DNA of 37,548 nt from Limnohabitans sp. DM1 (GCF_001269385.1 NZ_CXOO01000012.1:1-37548), one strand, 5' to 3'; positions 1-7,786 are shown, numbered from the stretch's first letter. Numbers and translations: made by a program. Notes: generated by a model not told the origin, from the sequence alone.

Positions 1-421
1 CAACATACTTTTCGCACACGGCCAGAACCTTGTGCGGCGACTCCCCGACAAGACGCGAGACGGCGGCAAATGGCATCTGGCCAGACAGCATCAGAATGAA
101 GGCTTCAAACAGCAAGGTGAAGCCATTAAGTCGCCCGGCAAAATCAGGCTCGACCAACCGCACCGAACCGTTGGGAAGTTTCACGCGAGGCGTGCGAACT
201 TGCAGATGGCACTCGTGTTGAAAGAAGTTCAGGTGCCGATACGTCTTGGCCACCGTGTCGTGCACACCATGCAGCCCATCGTGACCCGAGACTGCAAAGC
301 GACTGCCGACTTTGAAGTCAATCAATATCGTCAAGGTCTTGGCACCTTCGTCGAACTCAACCGAGGCAACGCACCACGGGTCAGTGATGCCCAGGGCAGA
401 TTCAAACAGCTTGGCAGTCAT
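1..421 (-). CDS. ISL3-family transposase, N-terminal part (runs off left edge)
   Basis: About 140 residues are visible from an ATG at 419-421, and the frame is open to the edge. The protein begins MTAKLFESALGI and contains HECHLQVRTPRVKLPNGS, then FAGRLNGFTLLFEAFILMLS, a pattern I recognise from proteobacterial ISL3 transposases: an N-terminal zinc-binding-like/HTH region before the DDE catalytic core. The catalytic core is not in the window here. The matching C-terminal part of such a protein is present at the right edge of the window, in the same orientation, but probably from another copy. Confidence 0.85.
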   Translation of the reverse strand, partial: MTAKLFESALGITDPWCVASVEFDEGAKTLTILIDFKVGSRFAVSGHDGLHGVHDTVAKTYRHLNFFQHECHLQVRTPRVKLPNGSVRLVEPDFAGRLNGFTLLFEAFILMLSGQMPFAAVSRLVGESPHKVLAVCEKYV

Positions 422-460
422 CAATTCACGCTCAAAAGTTGATCAATATGGCAGAAGCTT

Positions 461-484
461 ACCCACTCAAATTTCAAGAGAACC
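461..484 (-). repeat. Terminal inverted repeat of ISL3-type element (outer end)
   Basis: This 24-base end matches 37067-37090 at about 18 of 24 positions when compared in inverse orientation, as expected for the two ends of one element type. It marks the exact junction with the disrupted IS4-type gene. Confidence 0.75.
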
Positions 485-817
485 AAATAGTTTGCGCGCC
501 CTTTGAATGAGCAACGCAGCCAAGTCGGCCCAGATGCGCCAGTCGCGCGACTCGTTGGCATCGGCCAAGGTGGAGCGGTGAGGGGCATGCCGAAAGCCCA
601 TGGCATAGAGCTTGTTGGCATTGGCACCCAAACTCGCTTCGATGTCGCGCAACGACTCTCGCCAGGTCAACTGGGCAAAAGCCATGATGCGGAACTGCTC
701 GGTACAACGCAAACGTCGCACACCCGAGTCGCCCCCATAGCGGTTGACGATGCGAGAAAAGCTGGTCCAAGGCACAAACTCCATGATTTGTGCAAACAAG
801 GTTTTGCCGACATTCAT
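485..817 (-). pseudogene. IS4-family transposase, N-terminal fragment (DUF4372-type)
   Basis: About 111 native residues start at an ATG at 817 (MNVGKTLFAQIMEFVPW). The conserved N-terminal region follows, with FAQLTWRESLRDIEASLGAN and RDWRIWADLAALLIQRARKL. In full-length relatives the DDE catalytic domain follows directly after this point. Here the frame passes into the ISL3 terminal repeat, adds five foreign residues (GSLEI) and stops at 467. The catalytic domain is therefore missing and the protein cannot be an active transposase. Confidence 0.85.
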
Positions 818-961
818 GGCAAGGCTCCAAGGGCGATAGTCCTTGGAAATTACACAGGAATGGCAAACTGGATTTCAAATCGGCACCAAACAAAAATCAG
901 CTGCAGGCCGCATGGATTCGAGACTTCAGCCTCAAACCAATCGATTTAACCGGACACTACT
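485..961 (-). mobile_element. IS4-family insertion sequence, remnant cut by ISL3-type element
   Basis: This segment holds the 5' part of an IS4-type transposase gene and its upstream end. The outer end reads AGTAGTGTCCGGTTAAAT on the minus strand (944-961), which resembles the terminal repeats of IS4 elements of this type. On its right it abuts the interior of an AbiEii-type gene with no start codon of its own, so the IS4 element inserted there. Its left half has been displaced beyond the window by the ISL3-type insertion. Confidence 0.75.
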
Positions 962-963
962 GA

Positions 964-1380
964 TCACAGGACTATGTTGAAGGACCTGGCTTTGTGAAGC
1001 TGCTGCGCCCTGAGGGTGAGATTGATTTTGTGGCGTCGCCCAATTTGACGGCTCAGCCTTTTGAAGAGTGGACCTTGCTGGGGCGCAAAGTCAAAGTCGA
1101 GACCTCGGCCGAAATCGTCGCCAAGAAACTGTGGCACCGAGGTGACCGGGCCACGGCCCGTGATTTGTTCGATCTGTCTTTGGTCATCGAACGTGAGCCT
1201 GATGCTTTGGCCACGGCTTCGCCGTATCTCACGCGACACCGAGCAGCATTTTTGTCGCAGCTTGAACAACGGCGTGCGGTGCTGTCTGCGCAGTTTGAGG
1301 CGATTGACACCCTTGAGTATCGGCCGAGTTACAACGAATCCCTTGAGCGAGCGCGCATCTACTTGAGCCAGCTGCCCTGA
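964..1380 (+). pseudogene. AbiEii/AbiGii-type nucleotidyltransferase toxin, C-terminal remnant
   Basis: The open frame runs from just after an in-frame TGA at 961-963 to 1380, about 138 codons. The recognisable part includes VASPNLTAQPFEEWTLLGRK, VKVETSAEIVAKKLWHRGDR and TARDLFDLSLVIERE. These fit the C-terminal half of AbiEii-type nucleotidyltransferases, toxins of the type IV AbiE abortive-infection systems that act with an AbiEi antitoxin. The catalytic N-terminal half is absent because the IS4-type element cut the gene at about 961. A GTG at 994 could serve as a start, but nothing suggests that a functional product is made. No AbiEi partner is in the window. Confidence 0.75.
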
Positions 1381-1479
1381 AGGCACAAAGACAAAGTCTG
1401 GCGCGAGGGGATGTCCACCCGCTGGCTGGGTACATACCAACCCACTTGGGGTATTTAGCCTGACCAAAGCTCAAAGCCC

Positions 1480-2106
1480 ATGACCCCCCATCACATCACC
1501 ACCCTCCCCGCACTGCGCCAGCTCTTCGGCCCCGCCCGTGAGCGGGCGCTCAAAAAAGAAATCCCGGCGCTCGATGCGCATGCGGTGCAGTTCATTGGTT
1601 TGTCGCCCTTTGTGGTGCTGGCCAGCAGCGATGCGCAGGGGCAGATGGACGCCTCGCCTCGCGGGGGCGATGCGGGTTTCGTCAAGGTGCTGAACGCGCA
1701 GACGCTGCTCGTGCCCGATGCGCCGGGCAACAACCGGCTGGACACGCTGGAGAACATCATCGCCACGGGCCGCTTGGGCACTTTGTTCATGGTGCCGGGC
1801 TTTGACGAGACCTTGCGCGTCAACGGACGCGCCGTGTTGTCCACCGACCCGGCTGACTTGGCGCTGTGCGCCGATGCGCGGCGCACGCCCGCGCTGGTGA
1901 TCCGCTTGACGGTGGCGTCGGTGTACCTGCATTGCGCCAAGGCTTTCATGCGTTCGGGCTTGTGGGATGCTTCGCGCCACACTGACCGGGCGCAAATGCC
2001 CAGCATGGGCGAGATGATGCGCGACCAGATCCGCAGCTTCAAGGGTGAAGAGATCGAGGTGGAAGCCCAAGCCGAGATGTTGGCGCGTTACCAGCAGTCG
2101 CTTTGA
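1480..2106 (+). CDS. Pyridoxamine 5'-phosphate oxidase-like FMN-binding protein
   Basis: A 208-residue protein that looks like the MSMEG_1061 type of the PPOX-fold (flavin split-barrel) family. The N-terminal half carries FIGLSPFVVLASSDAQGQMD, DASPRGGDAGFVK and NRLDTLENIIATGRLGTLFM, the usual signature for FMN binding in this fold. The C-terminal region has YLHCAKAFMRSGLWD. Family members bind flavin and probably reduce or oxidise small molecules, but no substrate can be named. It is a single gene, convergent with hrpA, with a hairpin between the two stops. The start is the ATG at 1480. Length is normal for the family. Confidence 0.85.
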   Translation: MTPHHITTLPALRQLFGPARERALKKEIPALDAHAVQFIGLSPFVVLASSDAQGQMDASPRGGDAGFVKVLNAQTLLVPDAPGNNRLDTLENIIATGRLGTLFMVPGFDETLRVNGRAVLSTDPADLALCADARRTPALVIRLTVASVYLHCAKAFMRSGLWDASRHTDRAQMPSMGEMMRDQIRSFKGEEIEVEAQAEMLARYQQSL

Positions 2107-2113
2107 CCAGATT

Positions 2114-2136
2114 CGCATGCCCACATGGGGCATGCG
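2114..2136. terminator. Hairpin between convergent PPOX-like gene and hrpA
   Basis: A perfect 9-base stem (CGCATGCCC / GGGCATGCG) with a 5-base loop lies between the two facing stop codons. No T-tract follows on either side, so it could stop transcription from both directions only weakly, or serve as an mRNA 3'-end stabiliser. Confidence 0.45.
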
Positions 2137-2148
2137 AGCCCACTCCGT

Positions 2149-5100
2149 TCAATGATTCAACTGCCCCCAAGCCTTCTCCAGCCGCTTGATGCTCACCGGC
2201 TGCGGGGTGCGCAGCTCTTGCGCGAAGAAGCTCACGCGCAGCTCTTCGAGTAGCCAACGGAACTCGAGCATGCGGGCGTCTTGCGCGCCTTTGCGTTCGG
2301 CCACCAGGCGCCAGTAGCGTTGCTCTTGCGGTTTTAGCTCGGTCAGGCGCTGGGCGTCGCGGGCGGGGTCGGCGCGGTATTTATCGAGGCGCAGGGTCAC
2401 GGCCTTGAGGTAGCGGGCGCAGTGCTGCAGCTGCGCCCACGGGGTGGCGGCCATGAAGTTTTTGGGCATCAGGCGTTGAAGTTGCTGGGTGCAGTCGGCC
2501 GTCGCATCGGGGGCGTTTTTGGTGTCCTTGATCTTGCGGGTGGCCGCGCCAAATTCCAGCAAGATGGTGCCCGCCAGCCGGGCCACTTCGTTGGCGATCA
2601 AGGTGAGGCGGCCACGGCCTTCTTCGATGCGGCGCTTGAAGGTGGCTTCGTCGTTGGGCAGCGGGTCGAGCAAAAAGGCGCGGTCCAGCGCCACGTCGAT
2701 GATCTGGGCTTTCAATTCATCCGCCGTGCCCAGCGGCATGTAGGCCACGGCCATTTTTTGCAGGTCGGGGATGTTTTTCTCAAGGTACTTGAGCGCGTCT
2801 TTGATCTGCAGCGCAAACAGGCGGCGCAAGCCAGCGCGGTTTTTGCTGGCGGCCACGTCGGGCTCGTCAAACACTTCGATGGTCACGGCGTCTTGCACGT
2901 CCACCAGCGCGGGAAAGCCGATCAGGGTCTGGCCGCCTTTGCTGATTTCCATCAGCTCGGGCAGTTCCCCGAAGGTCCAGGTGGTGTAGCGCTGGGGGGC
3001 CAGGGGTTTGGGGGCTGCGGCGGCTTTGGCCGAGGCGGGTGCGCGTTGGCTGGATGGCCGCGCTTCACTCGCATTGACCGGAGAGTGGTCCGCATTGTTT
3101 TGAGGTGAGTTCGCAGGTAATGGACTGGCGGCGACTTTCAGCTGCGCCAGCGCCTGAAACGCACCTCGCGCTTTGGCACCCAGCTCGCCTTTGAGCGCGC
3201 CCAAGTTGCGGCCCATGCCCAGCTGGCGGCCGTGTTCGTCCACCACCAGCAGGTTCATGAACAAATGCGGGCTGAGCATCTCGTGTTTGAAGTCGGTGCG
3301 CTTCACGTCCAGGCTGGTTTCGTCGCGCACTTTTTTGAGCAGCACGTCGGTCAGCGATCCGGTCCCAAACAACTCGGGCACCGACAGCTCGGCCGCCAAG
3401 CGCGTGGCCGATTCGGGCAGGGGCACAAAGCGGCTGCGCGGGCGCTGCGGCAGACTCTTGAGCAGGGCCTGGATCTTGTCTTTGAGCAGGCCGGGCACCA
3501 GCCATTCGCAGCGGTCTTCGCTGACTTGGTTGAGCACAAACAACGGCACCGTCACGGTGACCCCATCGCGGGCGTCGCCCGGTTGGTGCAGATAAGTGGC
3601 CGTGCAGTCGGTGCCACCCAAACGGATCTGTTTGGGGAAGGCCTGCGTGGTGATGCCTGCGGCTTCGTGGCGCATCAGCTCTTCGCGCGTCAGCATCAGC
3701 AGGCGCGGTTGCTTGGCGCTCTCATGGCGATACCAGTCTTCCAGCAGGCGGCCGCTGCACACTTCGGGGGGGATCTGCTGGTCGTAAAAGGCGTAGATCA
3801 GCTCGTCGTCCACCAGCACGTCTTGCCTGCGCGACTTGTGTTCCAGCTCTTCGACCTTGGCGATCATCTTGTGGTTGGCGGCCAGGAAAGGCAGCTTGGT
3901 CTCCCACTGGTCGCCCACCAGCGCTTCGCGGATGAAGATGACGCGTGCGCCGTGCAGGTCCACCCGGCTGTAGGCCGTGCGCCGCCCGCTGTAAACCACC
4001 AGGCCATACAGCGTGGCGCGTTCCAGCGCCACCACTTCGGCGGATTTCTTTTCCCAATGCGGGTCGAGCACCTGTTTGCGCAGGAGGTGCGCGCCGACTT
4101 GCTCCAGCCACTGCGGCTCGATGGCCGCGATGCCCCGGCCAAACAGGCGCGTGGTCTCCACCAGCTCGGCCACCACAATCCAACGGCCCGGCTTTTTGCT
4201 CAAGTGTGCGCCGGGATGTTTGTGGAACTTGATGCCGCGTGCGCCCAGATAGGCTTCTTCGTCTTCGAGTTTGTAGCCTACGTTGCCCAGCAGACCTGCC
4301 AGCATGGACAGGTGCAATTGCTCATAACTCGCAGGCTGCGTGTTGATGCGCCACTTGTGTTCGGCCACCACGGTGAGCAGCTGGGTGTGCGTGTCCCGCC
4401 ACTCGCGCACGCGCCGGATGTTGATGAAGTTCTGGCGGAGCAGCTGCTCGTATTGGCGGTTGCTCAGCTTGTGCTGCGGCGCTTCTTTAATCGGGGTCAG
4501 ATCCCGATTGTTTTGACCCGGCTGGACTGGCGAATTTAATTGGGATCTGACCCCAATTGTTTTAGAGGGCCCGCCTCGGGCGTCATGAATCCATTTCCAC
4601 AGTTTCAGGTAACCGGTGAACTCGCTTTTGTCGTCATCAAACTTGGCGTGTTGCTGGTCGGCCTGGGCCTGGGCGTCCATCGGGCGGTCGCGCACGTCTT
4701 GCACGCTCATGGCGCTGGCAATGACCAGCACTTCGTCCAGGGCGTTGCGGTGACGCGCTTCCAGAATCATGCGGCCCACACGCGGGTCCAGCGGCAGACG
4801 GGCCAGCTCTTGGCCAATGGGGGTGAGTTCGTTGTCGTCATCGACTGCGCCCAGCTCGGCCAGTAATTGGTAGCCGTCGGTGATGGCGCGTTTGGAAGGC
4901 GCTTCGATGAACGGGAAGTCTTCCACCACGCCCAGGTGCAGGCTCTTCATGCGCAAGATCACGCCCGCCAAGGACGAGCGCAAGATTTCCGGATCGGTGA
5001 AGCGGGGGCGGCCTGCAAAGTCTTTGTCGTCGTACAGGCGGATGCAGATGCCGTTGGCCACGCGGCCGCAGCGGCCCGCCCGCTGGTTGGCCGCCGCCTG

Positions 5101-6117
5101 GCTGATCGGCTCGACCATGAGCTGCTCGACCTTGCTGCGCAGGCTGTAGCGTTTGACCCGCGCCGTGCCCGCGTCGATCACATAACGGATGCCCGGCACC
5201 GTCAAAGAAGTCTCGGCCACGTTGGTGGCAAGAACGATGCGGCGGCCGTTGGACGCTTCAAAAATCTGGTCTTGCTCGGCCTGCGACAGGCGGGCAAACA
5301 AAGGCAAAACTTCGGCACCCCGCGTGAGTGGCTGGTGCGCCAAGTGCTTGCGCAGGTGGTCGGCGGCTTCGCGGATCTCGCGCTCGCCGGGCAAAAAGAT
5401 CAGGATGTCGCCCGCTGCCCCGCCTTGCCAGAGTTCGTCCACCGCATCGGCCATAGCCTCGTTCAGGCCATAGTCACGCGACTCTTCAAACGGGCGGTAA
5501 CGCTGCTCCACCGGGAAGGTGCGGCCGGACACCATGATGACCGGGGCCGGACCGTTGCGCGAGGCAAAGTGCTTGGCAAACCGGTCGGCGTCGATGGTGG
5601 CCGAAGTCACCACGATTTTGAGGTCCGGGCGTCGCGGCAAGATCTGGCGCAGGTAACCCAGCAAGAAGTCGATGTTCAGGCTGCGTTCGTGCGCCTCGTC
5701 GATGATGATGGTGTCGTAGGCCTGCAGCAGCGGGTCGGTTTGCGTTTCGGCCAACAAAATACCGTCGGTCATGAGCTTGACCGAGGCGTTTTTGCTCAAA
5801 CGGTCCTGAAACCGCACCTTGAAACCCACCACCTCGCCCAGCGGCGTTTTGAGTTCTTCGGCAATCCGCTTGGCCACCGAGCTGGCCGCAATGCGCCGGG
5901 GCTGGGTGTGGCCGATCATCCGCGCCCGCTCGCCCGGCTTGGCGTTGAGCTTGCCGCGCCCCAGCATCAGCGCAATTTTGGGCAGCTGCGTGGTCTTGCC
6001 CGAGCCGGTTTCACCGCACACGATGATGACCTGGTGCTGGTCCATGGCGGCCATGATTTCGTCACGGCGGGCCGAGACGGGCAGGCCTTCGGGGAAGTCG
6101 ATTTGGAGTTCAGACAT
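2149..6117 (-). CDS. hrpA: ATP-dependent RNA helicase HrpA (DEAH box)
   Basis: A 1322-residue DEAH-box helicase, the size expected for HrpA. Visible motifs are GETGSGKT at 35-42 (Walker A), DEAH at 140-143 (Walker B), SAT at 172-174 and QRAGRCGR at 344-351 (motif VI). These are followed by the helicase-associated/OB-fold region and the long HrpA-specific C-terminal domain. HrpA unwinds RNA and in E. coli helps rescue stalled ribosomes and process mRNA. Two features stand out. Residues about 519-543 are encoded by a repetitive palindrome pair (4489-4558) that reads through in frame. A low-complexity Ala/Pro/Ser linker lies near residues 1000-1040. The start is only 38 bases after the GNAT toxin gene stop on the same strand, so hrpA may be co-transcribed with that module. 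No clear Shine-Dalgarno sequence is visible. Confidence 0.95.
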   Translation of the reverse strand: MSELQIDFPEGLPVSARRDEIMAAMDQHQVIIVCGETGSGKTTQLPKIALMLGRGKLNAKPGERARMIGHTQPRRIAASSVAKRIAEELKTPLGEVVGFKVRFQDRLSKNASVKLMTDGILLAETQTDPLLQAYDTIIIDEAHERSLNIDFLLGYLRQILPRRPDLKIVVTSATIDADRFAKHFASRNGPAPVIMVSGRTFPVEQRYRPFEESRDYGLNEAMADAVDELWQGGAAGDILIFLPGEREIREAADHLRKHLAHQPLTRGAEVLPLFARLSQAEQDQIFEASNGRRIVLATNVAETSLTVPGIRYVIDAGTARVKRYSLRSKVEQLMVEPISQAAANQRAGRCGRVANGICIRLYDDKDFAGRPRFTDPEILRSSLAGVILRMKSLHLGVVEDFPFIEAPSKRAITDGYQLLAELGAVDDDNELTPIGQELARLPLDPRVGRMILEARHRNALDEVLVIASAMSVQDVRDRPMDAQAQADQQHAKFDDDKSEFTGYLKLWKWIHDARGGPSKTIGVRSQLNSPVQPGQNNRDLTPIKEAPQHKLSNRQYEQLLRQNFINIRRVREWRDTHTQLLTVVAEHKWRINTQPASYEQLHLSMLAGLLGNVGYKLEDEEAYLGARGIKFHKHPGAHLSKKPGRWIVVAELVETTRLFGRGIAAIEPQWLEQVGAHLLRKQVLDPHWEKKSAEVVALERATLYGLVVYSGRRTAYSRVDLHGARVIFIREALVGDQWETKLPFLAANHKMIAKVEELEHKSRRQDVLVDDELIYAFYDQQIPPEVCSGRLLEDWYRHESAKQPRLLMLTREELMRHEAAGITTQAFPKQIRLGGTDCTATYLHQPGDARDGVTVTVPLFVLNQVSEDRCEWLVPGLLKDKIQALLKSLPQRPRSRFVPLPESATRLAAELSVPELFGTGSLTDVLLKKVRDETSLDVKRTDFKHEMLSPHLFMNLLVVDEHGRQLGMGRNLGALKGELGAKARGAFQALAQLKVAASPLPANSPQNNADHSPVNASEARPSSQRAPASAKAAAAPKPLAPQRYTTWTFGELPELMEISKGGQTLIGFPALVDVQDAVTIEVFDEPDVAASKNRAGLRRLFALQIKDALKYLEKNIPDLQKMAVAYMPLGTADELKAQIIDVALDRAFLLDPLPNDEATFKRRIEEGRGRLTLIANEVARLAGTILLEFGAATRKIKDTKNAPDATADCTQQLQRLMPKNFMAATPWAQLQHCARYLKAVTLRLDKYRADPARDAQRLTELKPQEQRYWRLVAERKGAQDARMLEFRWLLEELRVSFFAQELRTPQPVSIKRLEKAWGQLNH
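4489..4558. repeat. REPIN-like inverted palindrome pair inside hrpA (GGGGTCAGATCCC family)
   Basis: Two 21-base imperfect palindromes lie in opposite orientation: 4489-4509 (core GGGGTCAGATCCC, arms AATC/GATT) and 4538-4558 (core GGGATCTGACCCC, arms AATT/AATT). They are separated by exactly 28 bases. The same arrangement with the same 28-base spacing occurs at 22344-22413. The first palindrome has C and G where the others have T and A in paired arm positions, a compensating change that keeps the hairpin. The pair is translated as part of HrpA without a frameshift or stop. Confidence 0.85.
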
Positions 6118-6155
6118 GGGTCAAATGAAAGGGTAATGGCGCGAACAAGCAGTGC

Positions 6156-6647
6156 TTACAAAGTACGACCCAAAGGCAGATACAGCGTCATGGGCTTGTC
6201 GGCACAGGGCGTGAAGCCGTAATGCAGGTAAAAATTTTGGGCAGCTGTGTCTTTGGCGTCCACCAGCATGGCAAAGGCCGCCACATGCTGGCGCGCTTGC
6301 AGGCACCGCTGCACCGCCAAGCCCACCAGCACCTGGCCCAGGCCCTGCCCACGAAAGCGCAGGTCCACCACCAAACGCCCGAGCCTGAAACAGGGCACGG
6401 GGTATGGGGGCAAGGTTTTGCGGGTCTCGGCAGGCAGCGCGGCGTGGGCCACATGGGCTGCGCTCAGGCTGTAGTAGCCGAGGATGGTTGGCGGGGCATC
6501 GCTGTCCACCAGCACGCGCACCGTGCTGATGCCTTTTTTCTGGTGCTGCGCGGCCAGTCGGTGCAGGTAGTCGTTGAGCGGCGGCACGCCGCAGTCAAAA
6601 GATGAACGGTCGTGGCGCTGGGCTTCGAGCAGTTGCTCTTCAAGCAC
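6156..6647 (-). CDS. GNAT-type acetyltransferase toxin (TacT-like)
   Basis: About 163 residues from a GTG at 6645-6647 that overlaps the stop of the upstream antitoxin gene. This translational coupling decides the start over a longer frame beginning at 6701. The sequence has HDRSSFDCGVPPLNDYLHRL at the N terminus, then the GNAT core with RLGRLVVDLRFRGQGLGQVL (acetyl-CoA loop, RGQGLG) and a final FYLHYGFTPC. This pattern is typical of toxins that acetylate the amino group of charged tRNAs and block translation. The preceding DUF1778 gene is the expected antitoxin. hrpA follows after 38 bases. Function is inferred from family and gene pairing. Confidence 0.88.
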   Translation of the reverse strand: MLEEQLLEAQRHDRSSFDCGVPPLNDYLHRLAAQHQKKGISTVRVLVDSDAPPTILGYYSLSAAHVAHAALPAETRKTLPPYPVPCFRLGRLVVDLRFRGQGLGQVLVGLAVQRCLQARQHVAAFAMLVDAKDTAAQNFYLHYGFTPCADKPMTLYLPLGRTL

Positions 6648-6912
6648 GCTTGACCTTTGCCGCATCGGCCAGGGCACCCTGCAAGGCGGCGTTGGGCGCA
6701 AAGTCGGCGTTCAGTGCGGCGGCAAAGGCCTGAAAGTCCCGGTCGCTCAGGGTGATCCGCGATTCGCGCTCCAGCAACTCCAGCGCCTTGTCTTTGGCTG
6801 CCGCCCGCATGAAGGCCGACATGGTCGTGCCCATGAGCGCTGCCGCACGCGAGACCACGTCTTTTTCAGCGGCGTCCATTTTCAGGTCCAGTCGGGCAGC
6901 AGAAGCGGTCAT
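6640..6912 (-). CDS. DUF1778 (TacA-like) ribbon-helix-helix antitoxin
   Basis: A 90-residue protein. The N-terminal part (RLDLKMDAAEKDVVSRAAAL, then MGTTMSAFMRAAAKDKALEL) is the ribbon-helix-helix DNA-binding region of DUF1778 antitoxins. The C-terminal tail (DRDFQAFAAALNADFAPN) is the segment that usually wraps the GNAT toxin. It overlaps the toxin start by a few bases, so the two are made from one transcript. Family members repress their own promoter together with the toxin. A palindromic candidate operator lies at 6960-6976, upstream of the start. Confidence 0.88.
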   Translation of the reverse strand: MTASAARLDLKMDAAEKDVVSRAAALMGTTMSAFMRAAAKDKALELLERESRITLSDRDFQAFAAALNADFAPNAALQGALADAAKVKRA

Positions 6913-6959
6913 GGTGCGGTCCTTTGAAGCGGGGTGCGAAGGTCTCGTGGGTCAATGGG

Positions 6960-6976
6960 TACGGAATTTTACCGTA
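6960..6976 (-). promoter_or_regulatory. Candidate operator of the DUF1778/GNAT module
   Basis: An inverted repeat TACGG-N7-CCGTA lies about 50 bases upstream of the antitoxin start. A second imperfect palindrome (TACCCC-A-GGGGTC) follows at about 6986-6998. Ribbon-helix-helix antitoxins bind such short palindromes to repress their own operon. The assignment is inferred from position and symmetry. Confidence 0.4.
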
Positions 6977-7017
6977 TGAATTTGTTACCCCAGGGGTCAT
7001 ATTTTGTTGTCAAAAAA

Positions 7018-7051
7018 GTTCACGTGAACACGTGCTACACTGATTTACGTG
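7018..7051 (+). promoter_or_regulatory. Candidate operator of the VapBC-like module (CACGTG repeats)
   Basis: A perfect 12-base palindrome GTTCACGTGAAC at 7018-7029 is followed at once by another CACGTG (7029-7034) and by TACGTG (about 7046-7051), ending some 20 bases before the antitoxin start. TACACT at 7036-7041 could be a -10 element lying inside the repeats, which would fit autorepression. No well-spaced -35 was found, so the promoter itself is uncertain. Confidence 0.45.
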
Positions 7052-7073
7052 TTTTTCTAGAAAGAGATTTTTC

Positions 7074-7340
7074 ATGAGCAATCTCACCATTTCCGTTGAC
7101 GAAAACCTGATTAAGCAAGCCCGTATCAAAGCCATCCAAGAAGGCACATCGCTGAGCGCAAAGATGCGCGAACTGCTGTCCTTGTATGTCCGGCAAGACA
7201 CACCCGCTGCCCCCATCGTGATTCCCAAACTGCCTGTCTCCAAAGCCCGGGGCGGCCTGCAACCGGGTATTGACCCGAGCAGTAACCGCTCCATGTATGA
7301 CGCGATGGACGCGGACATGGACCTGACGCGGCTGTCATGA
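7074..7340 (+). CDS. VapB-like antitoxin
   Basis: An 88-residue protein. The N-terminal region (MSNLTISVDENLIKQARIKA) is a ribbon-helix-helix DNA-binding segment of the type found in VapB antitoxins. The C-terminal half is rich in Pro, Gly and Asp and probably unstructured until it binds the toxin. The stop overlaps the start of the PIN-domain gene by four bases (ATGA). It probably represses its own promoter through the CACGTG-containing palindromes just upstream. The assignment rests on the fold signature and the toxin pairing. Confidence 0.85.
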   Translation: MSNLTISVDENLIKQARIKAIQEGTSLSAKMRELLSLYVRQDTPAAPIVIPKLPVSKARGGLQPGIDPSSNRSMYDAMDADMDLTRLS

Positions 7341-7774
7341 CGCCTGATGTCAATGTGCTGGCGGCCGCTTACCGGCCCGACCACCCGCACCACTTGCCTG
7401 CCCGCGCCTGGCTGGACGACGCCGTTGTGCAAGCAGCCAACGGACGCACCAGCCTGATGCTGCTGGGCATGGTGGTGACAGGTTTGATACGGATCACCAC
7501 CCACCCCAAAATTTTTCAACAAACAGATCCTTTACAAGACGTGACCGACTTTGTGGACAGCCTGCTCAGCTGCCCCGGCGTGCAATTTCAGCCGCAGGGT
7601 GCCACCTGGCCCAATCTGCGGCAAGTGTGTCTGGCACAACAAGCCACAGGCAACTTGATCACCGATGCATGGATCGCCGCAACGGTGATGCAATCCGGTG
7701 AGACACTCTGCACATTCGACCGCGATTTTTCGCGTCTGCTTCCCGCAGACCAACTTCTTTTGCTCAAGCCCTGA
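7337..7774 (+). CDS. VapC-like PIN-domain toxin ribonuclease
   Basis: A 145-residue PIN-domain protein. The first acidic residue is in TPDVNVLAAAYRPDHP (D4). The central part has RITTHPKIFQ, and the C-terminal acidic residues are in NLITDAWIAA and CTFDRDFSRL. These mark a magnesium-dependent RNase of the VapC family that cleaves RNA, often tRNA or rRNA, when not bound by its antitoxin. It overlaps vapB by four bases, so the two are translationally coupled. The argA start follows only 12 bases after its stop, leaving no room for a separate argA promoter in the gap. Confidence 0.88.
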   Translation: MTPDVNVLAAAYRPDHPHHLPARAWLDDAVVQAANGRTSLMLLGMVVTGLIRITTHPKIFQQTDPLQDVTDFVDSLLSCPGVQFQPQGATWPNLRQVCLAQQATGNLITDAWIAATVMQSGETLCTFDRDFSRLLPADQLLLLKP

Positions 7775-7786
7775 CACCTCAAGCCC

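Larger units (their letters stand above)
1..484 (-). mobile_element. ISL3-family insertion sequence, partial (left window edge)
   Basis: The end of the element is set by a terminal inverted repeat at 461-484, which reads GGTTCTCTTGAAATTTGAGT on the minus strand. A related repeat closes the copy at the other end of the window. The element interrupts an IS4-type transposase gene. The 8 bases next to the end (485-492, AAATAGTT) are the expected target duplication for this family, but the partner copy lies outside the window. Confidence 0.85.

Noticed and set aside
3232..6222. Long plus-strand open frames opposite hrpA (3232-4539 and 4867-6222)
   Set aside because: They are antisense to a clearly conserved helicase, have His/Gln/Val-rich composition typical of mirrored high-GC codons, and show no domain I recognise.
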